Source: Irpex lacteus (lineage: Eukaryota > Basidiomycota > Agaricomycetes > Polyporales > Irpicaceae). From it: a stretch of 64,000 nt of DNA. Made by a program: the position numbers and the translations under genes. The notes beneath the pieces are model-generated. The model saw only the letters and a list, made by a program, of their open reading frames with translations. It was not told the DNA's origin and ran no database searches. Shown piece by piece: positions 24,470 through 35,626 of the stretch. Position 1 is the stretch's first letter, and each line of letters begins with the position of its first letter. The stretch is taken from NCBI GenBank assembly GCA_001986395.2, contig MQVO02000034.1, forward strand, positions 124,001-188,000, written 5' to 3'.

Positions 24470-25584
24470 TTAGAGGAGTGTTCGGACTGATTATACAACT
24501 AGTTTTAGAGCAGCTAATACGAAATGCATATATGGGATCATTGGCAACTGGTATCCAGTCCGATATATTACTCAAGTTGGTGGGGCTCGTGGATACTAGG
24601 CAGCAGACTCGCTGATGTCAACTCCACGGCTGTGTATAAACTGACGATGTTGTGGCTTGACACAGAAGGAAGCTTTGTATTCATGGAGGATCAAAACACA
24701 CTTTTACGAAATCGTTGTGAGACCATTACTACACCTTCTATATCTGGTATTACACCTGCCTGTAGCGCGGGCGCGATCAACTTGAGTCGCGAGTTGTCTT
24801 CCCGCCACCATCGTCTACATCGGCTATGACTACCATAAGTAAGGCTGCATTCGCAGCAAGACCCGCTACCAGGGGACTCAGGCTCAATATTGATTGGCTT
24901 GCCCCGACGCCATGACAGTCACGGTACCCGTCACTCGGGCGCTTGATCACAGAGTCACGCTCCAGGTAGGTCAGCGATAAATGGCCGCTGGCACAATTTT
25001 ATCGAAAACATGTATTTTTACATGTAACGAAAGCATGTGGGAGGTCCTACATGCGCTGGCGTAACAGATTATGGTGAGGGATCCTGAGGGGGAAATCCTC
25101 GATAGCGTGGGAAAGATATGTTACCATCCAGTCACGGTAAAGCACGGCGCTTGCGTCAGACGGCAGACACCGCTGCTGACGCAATTGTGCTTTGCACCCA
25201 GGTGATATCCCGAGAACTGCGCCTGCCTTCGCACAGGCAGCGTTTTCCGTGTGAATAAGGATGTGGCCTTACACTTTACAGAGCTGTAAGTCTGTAGCAC
25301 TAGCATTGCTCTGGCTTATTGAACAGACATATAGGTTTGATGCGCGTTTGCTGTGTTCTGCACGAACACGGCCGAAGGTGTTTTTCCTGGTATTCGTCCG
25401 TGTCGTCCTTTGCTACGGCTACGTTGTAGATTTCTTTGCACGCATGCACATAGTGCTATGAGCTTTGCTACTTCGCTGGCGGGTTACAAACACGTTTACG
25501 AGGACGGGCAAAGACGGAATTGATTTGCGTAAGGCAGTGACATACACCACAATGCATTCTACATAATAACATTCAAGGGTATGG
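24470..25584. other. Intergenic region with a strong hairpin
   Basis: No gene is supportable. At 25141-25191 two nested stems are seen: AGCAC with GTGCT, and TTGCGTCAG (25151-25159) with CTGACGCAA (25176-25184). A second inverted pair, CTGCC/GGCAG, follows near 25225. These could be ends of a small decayed element; no terminal duplication was found. Confidence 0.5.
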
Positions 25585-26882
25585 CTAGTCGTCGTCGACT
25601 AAGTTCGCCAACTCATTCTCCGAGTCGGGCTCGACCGGCGCGTCACTGGGTGCTTTCAGCATGCGGAATATGCGATGCAACTCCAAGGAAGTTTTCCAAC
25701 CTCGACTCCAGTATCCTCCACCGTCCTTCGCAGGAGCGTCCTTGGGCACGTAGCGTCGAACAAGAACTTCGAGGAATAGGATGTCGTTTATTCCCAGTCT
25801 CGAAACGGACAATGTGCCATTTTGCTTGGAGTTGCAGACATCGGGCGAATCCCAACACTTGTCGAAGAGTTTAGCCTGCATAATAGTGTCAGCACTGTGG
25901 GTAATGACAAGTAAGAGCATTCCGCACCTGGGCAGGATCCTCGCCACGTTTAGTAGCAAACTTCGACGCTCTGAATGTTCTCTTGTCTTCAGCATCTAGG
26001 CGCAAAGTCAGTAAGTCAGTAGTCGAACGTCCGAAGTATTGATTCGGACACACACCTGCAGGCGGCTTCTGTAACCCGAAAACAAGATAATTCAGCGCGT
26101 CGGTGTCGGCTGGCCTGAGTGTGAGGAACTTGAGTATCTGCATGTTATTGATGTGCTCGTTGCCTTGATTATCTGTGTAAAAGAACTTCGAAGACTTGAC
26201 CCTAGCGATGAGACACACTACAAGGGGCTTGCTATTGCGGAGCTGGAGGAACTCAAACCCCCACTTGTAGTTGTCCATGCTGCGGGGAACGTCCTTCGCA
26301 TAGAAGTAACCGAGACTGTTGTTGACGCTACGACCACCCGTGTCCATGCGGGTGCTGCAGTGTGAGTCAATGTGTGTGTTACCATGAGCCATTTCGGTTG
26401 GAGGAAATTGAGTCATAGAACACTCACGTTATAAAACGCTCTGGGATGTATTCACAATCATCATATTGCAGTTCTGACATGGTACCGGCTTCTTTGTTAT
26501 CCGATATTTCTGGGGACAATGAGCCGTCTCCTTGTACTGCTCCTGCTGTGTCGAGGTCCATGGTCTCGGTTGTCGCGACGACCCCGGAGACTCCGTCGTC
26601 CCCACTGTTAAAAGGGTCGTTGAGCGCGAAAGGAAAGAAGACAACAATGAGCTTACGTAGAGGCAGTATCAGAGTCTCCACCGGAAGGGTTTACTGGTTT
26701 GGACTTGACTTTCTTAGGCGGACTTTCTTCGTTTGGGTCTAAGTCGCTACCCTCACGCTTGTTGTTGGAAGTGCTAGCGTTTCCGTTGCGTAACTTACTA
26801 TAGTACCTGAGCGTCAACGGGTGGCTCTGCATTGACTAGAGGACAGTACTTACCGAGGTGTACGTGGCTCGGAGGCAACCAT
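25585..26882 (-). CDS. Unrecognised spliced gene, minus strand
   Basis: I do not recognise this protein. Reading from an ATG at 26882, exon 1 (26854-26882) gives MVASEPRTPR. A second exon is lysine, serine and proline rich and contains a KKVKSKP cluster like a nuclear localisation signal. The third exon is acidic and threonine rich and ends ECEYIPERFIT-like. The fourth reads DTGGRSVNNSLGYFYAKDVP and WGFEFLQLRNSKPLVVCLIA. Later exons include NDILFLEVLVRRYVPKDAP and an acidic terminus SENELANLVDDD. Phases at the four junctions I checked agree, which argues for a real gene. The disordered N-terminus followed by an ordered domain would suit a nuclear protein, but that is inference. Confidence 0.55.
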
Positions 26883-27808
26883 TGTGACAAGCGTATGCGA
26901 CTCTGTAGAGAAAAGTGAGTGGGAAGTGCTTAGCGGTGAACATAGTCTGTACTGACTCGGACGAAGATACCTTTTTATACGCACAACATTTGCCCATTCA
27001 TCTGGCGGCGCATGACCTGCCACCTGCGTGCCGATTGAGTCTCGTCAGTAGAAACGGACTTCCTGGTTGATTTGGCCAAATTTGTTTTGCGTAAAGCGTA
27101 TAGTTGTGCCTCGATATATCCCATCGCAATGAATTTCCTCCAAATACTATATCTTCTTTTAGACTTTCCGCGTTTCTTGTGCTTGGCATCCGCCTACAAC
27201 CTGTTTCAATTGTCACAACACCGATGCAAACGGTACATGATTGGTAAGGAAGTGGTGGTGCACAGACCATGTTCGGAGCCAACTGCGCCGGCATGACTTC
27301 AACTCCATCGAACGTCGCCATCTAGATGATTCTGGAACTCGACAGGAGGCACAACATATGAAAAATGAGCGGATACAAGTTAGGTTCATGGTCGGGTGAT
27401 TCAAACCACAGGGGTTGGGCACAGCGGATGTACGATGATGTATCGATCATTCAGAACGACTCCCACACGTCCATCTATTGTCGTAATTCCAGACTGCACC
27501 GAGATCTCTTCTCGAGCCATACCAATGGTGTGTTTGCGGTCATTGGAGGTCGTCGGATTTTGGGGACTGGTATTGCCCGAGTTTCCGTCAGCCCAATAGC
27601 TATTGACACGGATAAATTTTCATTCACGTACAAGTCAGGGTGTTTAGCTGCAGCCATAAAAGGTGGCTTGCTCGACTTCTCCACTTAATTTTCACCCACA
27701 CTATACATCACCAGATCTACCGACGTTGTCCGAGTCTATGTCGCAGCTACTCCAAGGTCAGTACCTATTGCACCCATCGCTGGCCATAACCGCTCACAGA
27801 ATATCCGC
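26883..27808. other. Region between two unrecognised divergent genes
   Basis: This holds the 5' regions of the flanking genes. A 107-codon frame (27365-27688) and a short VRVYVAATP-encoding exon candidate (about 27716-27758) may be upstream exons of the next gene, but the phases I tried lead to stops, so they are left out. Confidence 0.4.
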
Positions 27809-28725
27809 ATGGTAGATAACGGCTTGCCTCTTTCTGCCCTGTGGCTTCAAGATCACGGAGAGATTACAACCTCGCAAGAACCAGATCTGCCCCTCATGCC
27901 TGCTAATCTCGATGACTTGCCTAATTGGGCATACGTTGGCCCCGTGAACGTGAAGAACCCTGGACAGGGACGTCAGTTCTTTTACAAGACCGTTGGCACT
28001 GGGCGCACACCTGTCAAAGTTGTAGTGTATGGGACCATCCGTGATGCTCACCTCACCGCTCTGGGTAACTGGTCAGGGTAAGTGCACTGCATCCAATTCT
28101 ATTGACAACATACCTACACACTCTGCAGGAAGGAAAAAGATGCATCCTGGGCATCACGTCTGATCGAGCTTGACGGCAGAAGCCATCCGGTTGCATTTGA
28201 GAAGCAAGCGGCTGCGTTGCAGAGACTTCGCCAGTATGCAGCAATCTCCGTGCGGCTGCACCGTGAGGAGGAGGCTGTTCAGCCGCTTACTCATGTGCGG
28301 TGCCAACACCGCCTGTTTACTATGGTGAGAAGCGCATCCGTCTTTTGGCATGTGAGATGTCTGACTGGGCACCTTAGGTCCGCCCTGGAGTTGTTACACC
28401 TACGAGCACATTGACAATGGGTGACGGTCCTGATAACCTTGCAGGCGACATAGCGGACAAGTGGATCGTCACTGCTATGATCGACATGCGTAAGCGCGGC
28501 ACAGCGGGAATCTTGACTCCTGCCACCGCATTGTCCTTTGCCGTCGGGGACTTTGTCGAAGTTGAGGCCACGGTTGATGTCATTATTCGGAAGTCAAAAA
28601 ACGGATCTGACGTGTCACCTAAACTTGTTGAGACTCGTCTCAAGCCTTTCCGAATCACCAAGCTACTGGCCTCGAGCGTGCCGTTGCTGGCAGTTACACA
28701 CACCGGCACTGCTATGGTGGAATGA
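27809..28725 (+). CDS. Unrecognised spliced gene, plus strand
   Basis: Three exons in consistent phase (27809-28077, 28129-28324, 28378-28725) give about 270 residues. The protein begins MVDNGLPLSALWLQDHGEIT, continues through LDDLPNWAYVGPVNVKNPGQ, a Lys/Glu/Arg-rich helical stretch (EKQAAALQRLRQYAAISVRL), and a valine-rich C-terminal part (FAVGDFVEVEATVDVIIRKS). No signal peptide or membrane helix is visible. I do not recognise the family. An upstream in-frame acceptor at about 27797 suggests that the true start may lie further 5'. Confidence 0.5.
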
Positions 28726-29037
28726 GGTTGCTTTCTATTAGTTCTAGTGGTCATCGCATTATTATACTGTAATAAATCTCTATATCACGCACATCCATAT
28801 TAGTGGTCTTCGTTTCTGCACAGCAAGGGGAAAAGGACGAGCAATCAAGTGGACATTCAACAGCTCGTCATCACTACACCATGTTGAAACTCCGCCCAAA
28901 TTCATTCCGCGAGCATGACCGAGTCCTCTATGCACCAGTGAGCATCTGCCTTCTTTGTCCGCCAGAAGGGATATGGCCGCTGTACTATATAATGGTATGT
29001 TGCTTTCTGTGGACAATTCCTGTCGTCTCTGAGCGCC

Positions 29038-30486
29038 ATGATGAACAGCGACATCATGACCCTCATTCTGCATTATGGTGGATACACAGGTGAAGACAAC
29101 ACCCTCGCGCACACGTACTCCCTTGTGTGCAAGGATTGGTGCAACGCACTGAACGAATTCCGATGGGCGACCTTGACGACACCTGGGATACCTACGGCAC
29201 AGAGATATCACGCCCTCGTGCAGAAGCTGCAGGATGATCCTGTGCGAGCATCTAGGGTGAATCATTCTATTTCACGCGAACGGAAATCGCTTAATGCTTG
29301 TGGCTTATTTGTTCCTTTTTGTAGGTCAAACATTGGAACTTGACATGTACAGCAGCACTCCGTGAGGAAGGGCCTACCGTAATCAACGGGCCTGCGCTGT
29401 CACGTGTGCTAAAGCTGTTGCCGTCAACCATTCGTCTCACAATTGCCAACTGTGTTGTGGCGTCCTACGCGGTGGCATTTGATAGAACTCATGTCACCTG
29501 TGAAGGTACATACGAGGTGTAGGCCACTCAGCAAAAAGCGAGTTAACTTGTATAACCTTACAGCCCAGATCCCCCAGCAATTCTGGCAGATGGTGAAACT
29601 TCGTCAAGTCCGCTGCATCAATAACGATGCAATCTCGTCGTTACTGCCATTGCTCAGTACAGTCCGCCATTTAGATTGCCGGCAACTGGCGTTCACACCT
29701 GCAGCGGTAACTGGACGCGTCATCCTTTCACCTACAGCACTTCCTATCTCACAAGTGAAGAGACTTACGTTACCCGTGGAACACTATTCCACCGATGTCA
29801 TCTACGACCCATGGATGAGAGTCAAGCCGTCATCTCCCCTCTTGATGTCTGTACCTGCTCAGGTCAAATACGGAGAGTTACGTGGTCTCTGCGCTGATCT
29901 GACTGCAGTGGCTCAAGCTCATATCGACTACTGGCAAGGAAGTTTGAAGCAATTGTCGCTTGCGTTTGAGTACCAAGACCTCCATATACGTAAGTTTGCC
30001 CTTCAAGTTAGTGTATTTCATGACTCATACTAACATGACCTTAACTTCCCAGGACAACGATCGGATAGTAGTGCATTTGAACTCAGGTTGAGCGACTGTA
30101 TGCACCTTCACTCCCTGCGAGTGGTGATTCCCCGGAACGTAACTAGAGAAGATGCCCGGCATTTGACACAGTTTGTACGGTCTCTCCCTCATTCCATCCG
30201 CCACATCACATTCGTATTCCCTCATTGCTCTCGTATTTACAATTACATATCCGCCGCTTGGCAGTCATGTACGAAATCTCTGGGAAACTTGCCGCACCTA
30301 GAAGATGTCGGGCTTCGCATGGGATGTCGACTGTGCATCGGAGCTCGCTCTCTTAGGAGAGAAATGGACCGTCCGGAATTAGATCATGGTATGTTCCCAT
30401 ATAATCAGTTGGTCGTATTTACTGATGTGTTTTTAGTGGCTGTAAGCTGTGTGGACAATAGTGACGCATTACAACGAGAATGGTGA
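29038..30486 (+). CDS. F-box-like / LRR-like protein (cassette 1, first gene)
   Basis: The N-terminus (IMTLILHYGG ... LAHTYSLVCKDWCNAL ... WATLTTP) has the spacing of a degenerate F-box: a hydrophobic helix, then a xLVCKxW segment and a strand. F-box proteins select targets for SCF ubiquitin ligases. The remainder has leucine-rich, strand-turn segments such as RLSDCMHLHSLRVVIP and PHSIRHITFVFPHC. Splicing reads DDPVRASR to VKHWNLTCTAALREEG across 29.26-29.33 kb, then further introns near 29.51, 29.99 and 30.39 kb, ending at TGA 30484-30486. It is followed by a short orphan gene; the same pair recurs at 32.0-35.5 kb. An upstream exon cannot be excluded. Confidence 0.6.
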
Positions 30487-30809
30487 TTCACAGGCTGCTA
30501 TGTATACATAGTTCTCCCTGGGACTCGGAGATGACGTTCTCGAATGTAAAGTTGCACGCTCATTTCGCTATCCGTTCCCTGACTGCACAGTGGTAATGTT
30601 GTAATCGAATTCTAAGCGATTGGTTTGTAATACTTAGATCATTGCCGCAGTCTCTTTGCAAACCGATCATATCCGTCTTCTGTTAATCGTCATAACATCA
30701 TTGTCCGATGCCCACGCAGCCATCCCTCCAATAGATATCCGACATAACTTAAGTAGGCCATATTGAACGCATTGGCCGTCATCTAGCCTTGAACTTTCAG
30801 CTTGCTACT

Positions 30810-31707
30810 ATGGCAGCCGATGATGAGGAGTACGTCACGAGCTGCACTGTATACCTGGACTTCAACTTACGCTCACAGTAGACTGACACTTCAAACCATG
30901 GCGGACCTTTTATCCTCAACAAGCTTCGCGAGCCTGGTCAACTATCAGAAATCGTCACCTTTGGCACGTCTGTTTGCTCATGTCGAGGCCAAGGCGCGGA
31001 TCTCGGAGGCATTGCTAGCACTTGGCCTAGACCCGGACCTTGTGTTTTCCCCGCTGCGGGAATTCCAATGCGTACTTGCAGGGCAGTTTGTGTTGAGCCT
31101 GCTTGACCCTATCGGGAGGGAAACCTTCAAGCGCATCGACCTCCTCTGTGGCCACTCCCGCTTTGGTCCTCTCTTCGAGTTCCTGAGGATCACATGCCAT
31201 GCCACTGTCGTACGTCGCCTCAAGCGAGTACCTGACTTTCCGTCTGGATCGTACCATTACGCATATCTATTCAAGTTCCCCCACAGCGACACACACATTC
31301 GCGTCATACGAGGAGTCCACGAGTTACCCCAATTCCTTATACCGCAGTATCCAGCTACTCATTTGATGAACTACATCGCATCGGATCACGTTGTCATTGC
31401 GTATCCGACGCTTACCTTCAGTCGACTATCCATCCAAGTCCGTAGTAGTATCCCGGCGACATTAGTATCATCCTTCACACTCGGTTCTCGTACGCAGATC
31501 TTACCGGGCATCGACTGCCATGGGACGACACAACTATGCGGCTCAGCATTGCGCTGGTTCAACGATCCACAGGCAGCAGCCATAGGGTTAGAGCATATCG
31601 CCAACACGGAGTACACTGTTAACGGACTGGTGCATTGGCAGTTGGGGGGAGAGCGTTGTAATGTCAACTGCCAGTCTGATAAGCTGATTGTGGGGGAGGA
31701 TCCGTAG
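30810..31707 (+). CDS. Orphan protein with conserved cysteines (cassette 1, second gene)
   Basis: Two exons (30810-30829 and 30879-31707), 282 residues. I do not recognise a named domain. It is clearly paralogous to 34588-35483: both share YPATHLMNYIA-DH---AYP-LTF, then LCG----WFND/RRFND, and a terminal block W-LGG-RC---C-S. They also share a tiny first exon ending in phase 2. No signal peptide or membrane helix is seen. The conserved Cys residues near the C-terminus may bind metal or form disulphides. The short first exon gives the start MAADDEDRLTLQ, chosen because the paralogue has the same structure. Confidence 0.7.
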
Positions 31708-32033
31708 GCAACGTTTGATCGAATTCAATGTAACCTCTGTTGTAACATAGCCCCCCTGGAATGTACTTAGTTTGTTTCCATTGAGACCCTCTATATTCGA
31801 TTTGTGCCCTGATCGAGTAAGTACCTTAGTAGCATCCGTCATGTTGGAGCTGTTTCCGAGCCTGTAATGAAATCTCATTGCACCAGCGTGACAAACTCCT
31901 GCCCTGTAACTCAAGTCACATCTCGCACGATAGATAGCCACGTCTTCTGCATGAACAGGGGCTGATCTCTATATTAACCGTCAAAACGAAGAACTTGGTA
32001 AACCACCGTGACCTGCAAGCCGTTTAAGTTATC

Positions 32034-33425
32034 ATGATCACCGGTGAGCTTTCTGTCAATTAGCTGCAAGTGTGATGCACACTTACATGAGTATTACTTT
32101 CAGAAACACCATTCGACGTCATTTCCATGTGCGTGGAACTTATAGCGGACGACTATGCAAGTCTCGTTGCATGTAGTTTGGCGGCTCCACTGCTCCGTCG
32201 TGCATCCTGTCCACATCTATTCATGCAGTTAACTCTCATCTCCGGGAGTAGAAACAGCACCAACATGGACGACTTCATCAGGGACATTGGGGAAACTACT
32301 CACCTTTCGGCACATGTGCGCGCTTTGGTCGTCGAGCCGTCCTTCGCGTCAACATGCTGGGGCAATGCCAAACGCACTACACTTACACCTTGCTTAATCC
32401 AAGCACTGTTGATTCATCTTCCACGGCTCACCGAATTACGCCTGGACTGCTTTACTTGGGCGACCTGCAGGAACTATCAGTCATGCAATCACAACAAGGA
32501 CATTACCTCACGGTCGCTCAGCACCTTATCCATCAGCCATGTTCGCTTGCGCGGAGATATTGGGCTTTCTGAGCTCACGAGCTTTTTTGGCCAGATCAGA
32601 GATATCAATATTGTGGACGTACTGCCTACTACCCCAGTATTTCCCCCTCCTGCCAACATGTTGTCCTCTCTATATCCATCATCATTATCAGTGCATGTCT
32701 CCCTGGACAGTTTCTTGTCCCGGAAAGCAGCAGGACTGTCCAACAACGCCGATACCTTGGCTGAGAACCACCGCACCATTAGATATGACTCCTGCGCAGC
32801 CGTACAGGACGCTCTTCTCCTGGGTCACAGTCTGACGTCTCTAAAGGTGGTATGGACATTAACACATGCACGAAGAGGTCAGTAATTGCGCGTCGTCTTC
32901 GTGTTGTTACTTACAAAGGTTATCAGGCCCTTCCCCTTCTCACGACTACTCTCTGAACATCAGTCAGTGCATGGGACTGCGTACTGTCAAGCTGGGAGCT
33001 TGCGCAGCCATCCACGCGAAATCTACCATCCGCGCGATGGCCAAAACCATCAAGACTCTGCCTTGCTGCACAGAGAACTTAGAAATACTTATTGACACAT
33101 ATACCACAGATCGACAGGATTTACGCACATATACAAGCCCTTTGGAGTGTTGGCCAGACGTTTGGAAGAATATCGCCTTCAAGCGTAACATCCGCCACCT
33201 CACCTTCCTTTTTACCGCATTTGAGACGTCAGCGGGAAGGACAGATAACGGCTTCAAGGAAAACGATTATGTTGTAGCGTTTCTGAGCTATGCGAAATGC
33301 TGCCTAGGGACTTACGGGTACAGTGGTGGTAAGTATTCCTTGTTACTAATACGTTGCAAACTTGTGAACTTACGCGAAACGTAGACCACACTTTTGACTT
33401 GTGTCATACACGTCGTTACGCATAA
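32034..33425 (+). CDS. F-box-like / LRR-like protein (cassette 2, first gene)
   Basis: Four exons (32034-32043, 32104-32877, 32927-33328, 33385-33425) with agreeing phases, about 408 residues. The N-terminus MITETPFDVISMCVELIADD followed by LVACSLAAPLLRRASCPHLF matches the basidiomycete F-box pattern (short lead, LPFD-like start, xLxxCSLxxxxLxxxxRxHLF). Leucine-rich segments follow (HLPRLTELRLDCF, CMGLRTVKLGACA, NIRHLTFLFTAF), similar in layout to 29038-30486. SCF adaptor activity is the family expectation, not seen directly. The gene is followed by the second copy of the orphan gene. Confidence 0.68.
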
Positions 33426-34587
33426 GTACGATCTCGTGATGGTGGGCTGTCAGCACCTAGAACTTAAATCCTAGTTCTCGTTAGGCAGTAAGTAGGAAAA
33501 TTACGGAGCCGTGTAGACGATGAAAGATGTGATCCTATATAATACGACTATTGAACGGAAACTTACCGAATACAAGTGCTGTTTGTACGTCATGTGGTAT
33601 GTTCCCACCTTGTATATCCTCCCGCTCTCACACGTCAGTGGTGTATGTGAGTTGATCATCTCTGCGGAGGGCTCGCGACTCGGACCTCAAGCAGCTGTCG
33701 ATGGCTATCCAGGTGGTCGAAGTTGAGCTGAAGTTAAGCCTTGGTGTCTTGATCACGATAGCCAAAGGACAAGGTGCAGCAGGCCTCTATACACACAAAG
33801 ATCAGACAGTCACAATAAGCAGGGAGGCCGAGTCGCAAATGTACTATTCAACATCTCGCAAAATCACTGGTAGCCTTGTCCCACGTCCATGGTGCAATTG
33901 TAGTTGTCATCGCAATCACAGCATCTCAGGGAAGGGAGGGATATAAACGTGAAGAACTCCAGAATGAGAGTTAGAGGCGGCGGACAGGATTGCGCAGTTA
34001 ATAACTTCAAGGTCCGACTTTCCCAATGAAGCAACTCCATGTGCGTTTGAGAAGCTCTAGCGCAGACAACTTGAATCAAGCCGCCGCCGCCTGGTGCGTA
34101 CGTATACAGGCCTGTGGTTCTCACTAGTTTTAACTGGCTCCGAACCAGATTACATCCAGCAGCCCACACTATTGGACCCAACCCTCGAGTACGTACCACA
34201 GCAGATGGTGAACGGAACCAAGCGGAACCAGAATATCAGGTTCGTTTTGGTGGTCCGGAGCCCAAACTGTGTTACTGAACTGAACTTCAGCATCATTGAC
34301 AGGCGAAAGCATTGGCAGTCAATTATGTTGAGCGCATTAGGCATTAGAAACATGAACCAGCATCTGATTTCACGTTGGCATACCTCATACTAGGGATCAT
34401 ATCTATGGAGCTGAGCCGTTCCATGGAACCCATCGAGTTGGTAAACTTCCTCTGGTCAGTGATCCCCTGAGACTCAGCATGCCGCATATCTTGATCGATG
34501 CTCAACAGGGATATCCGCTTAAATCGAGGTTAGCTAAGTACCCAATGTGTCGTTGATGATCCACAACCCTCTCACTGGAAGCTCGAC
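33426..34587. other. Intergenic region inside cassette 2
   Basis: In cassette 1 the two genes are 323 bp apart; here they are 1162 bp apart, so about 0.8 kb of extra sequence lies between them. Only short frames are seen and no terminal repeats or duplication were recognised, so the nature of the extra sequence is unknown. Confidence 0.5.
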
Positions 34588-35483
34588 ATGCCTGTATCTA
34601 TGTAAGTTAAGCCCCTCAGTTATCGAGCACACACGATGCGCAACTGACAATGATTTAAAGCTTGACGTTACGGGAAACCAATCGCCTTCTCTCACTTTCG
34701 TCAGTAGAAACTCTACACACGTTTCAGGCGGAATCCGCATTTGCCCACCTTCTGGTTCAGCATGAACTCCACACACGCGTGAAGAATGCTATACGTGACC
34801 ATGGGCTACACGCGGCAGCGTTCCTAAGGGCCCTTGACGACTTCGAATGTGTCATTGCTGGCAAATTCGTGCTCCATCTCATCGATAGCCTTTCTACGAG
34901 GGGGTATGTGTCTATGCAGATACTTGCCTCTCCAGACGAGTTCAGTTCCTTCGCGCAATACCTGGTATCGACCGAGCATGCGCAACGCCTGGAGCATATG
35001 CAGACAGTGGACGGTTTCCCTACCAGAACATACCTCGAGGCAGACCGTTACAGGTGCCCTTCTGGGTTGGAGATACATCTTATCCGCAGTATACACCCGT
35101 CACCGCTCTCCCTTCTTCTACACTATCCGGCGACACATCTTATGAACTACATCGCGGGAGATCATTTACTTGTCGCATATCCCAACCTCACATTTGCACG
35201 GCAAGGTATCCTTGTCGAGGATGCGACGCCGGGTACAATTCCTGCAGCTCTTGCCACTCAATTCGAAGTGGGGCCCCGCAACGACATCTGCCATCACAAC
35301 GGAACGTGCGCGACCAACCATCTGTGTGGAGGGTACAGGAGACGGTTCAATGATAACCACAGCGCTGTTATTGGCTTTCGGAACAACTTTCACGTAGAGA
35401 CATCGCTGAACTGGGTACTCGGAGGGCAAAGATGTGGTCCTGGCTGTTACTCGGGTGCCCACATCATCGAGGACAACATTTGA
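34588..35483 (+). CDS. Orphan protein with conserved cysteines (cassette 2, second gene)
   Basis: Two exons (34588-34601 and 34661-35483), 278 residues, start MPVSILTLRETNRLL. Paralogue of 30810-31707 with the same intron position and phase and the same conserved blocks (YPATHLMNYIAGDHLLVAYP, RRFND, LNWVLGGQRCGPGCYSG). Divergence is substantial, so the duplication is not recent. The stop codon lies about 140 bp from the end of the Helitron coding region, which runs in the opposite direction, so the transposon probably landed in the 3' untranslated region of this gene. Confidence 0.7.
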
Positions 35484-35626
35484 TCAGTCCCAATGTTACT
35501 ACCTCTAGAAGATCGACCGGCTCACGTACGTAGGATAACATGATCTAGTCAAGCAATGTACTGTTGATTTCAAAGTCGATAGATGTTGCATAATGTGTAT
35601 GTGGTCTGAATATATTGGACAGTCCT

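Noticed and set aside
35484..35550. Exact 3' terminus of the Helitron
   Set aside because: Several CTRR-like sites exist on the minus strand (CTGA, CTAG), but none has a clear adjacent hairpin with the expected A/T insertion context, so no end was assigned.
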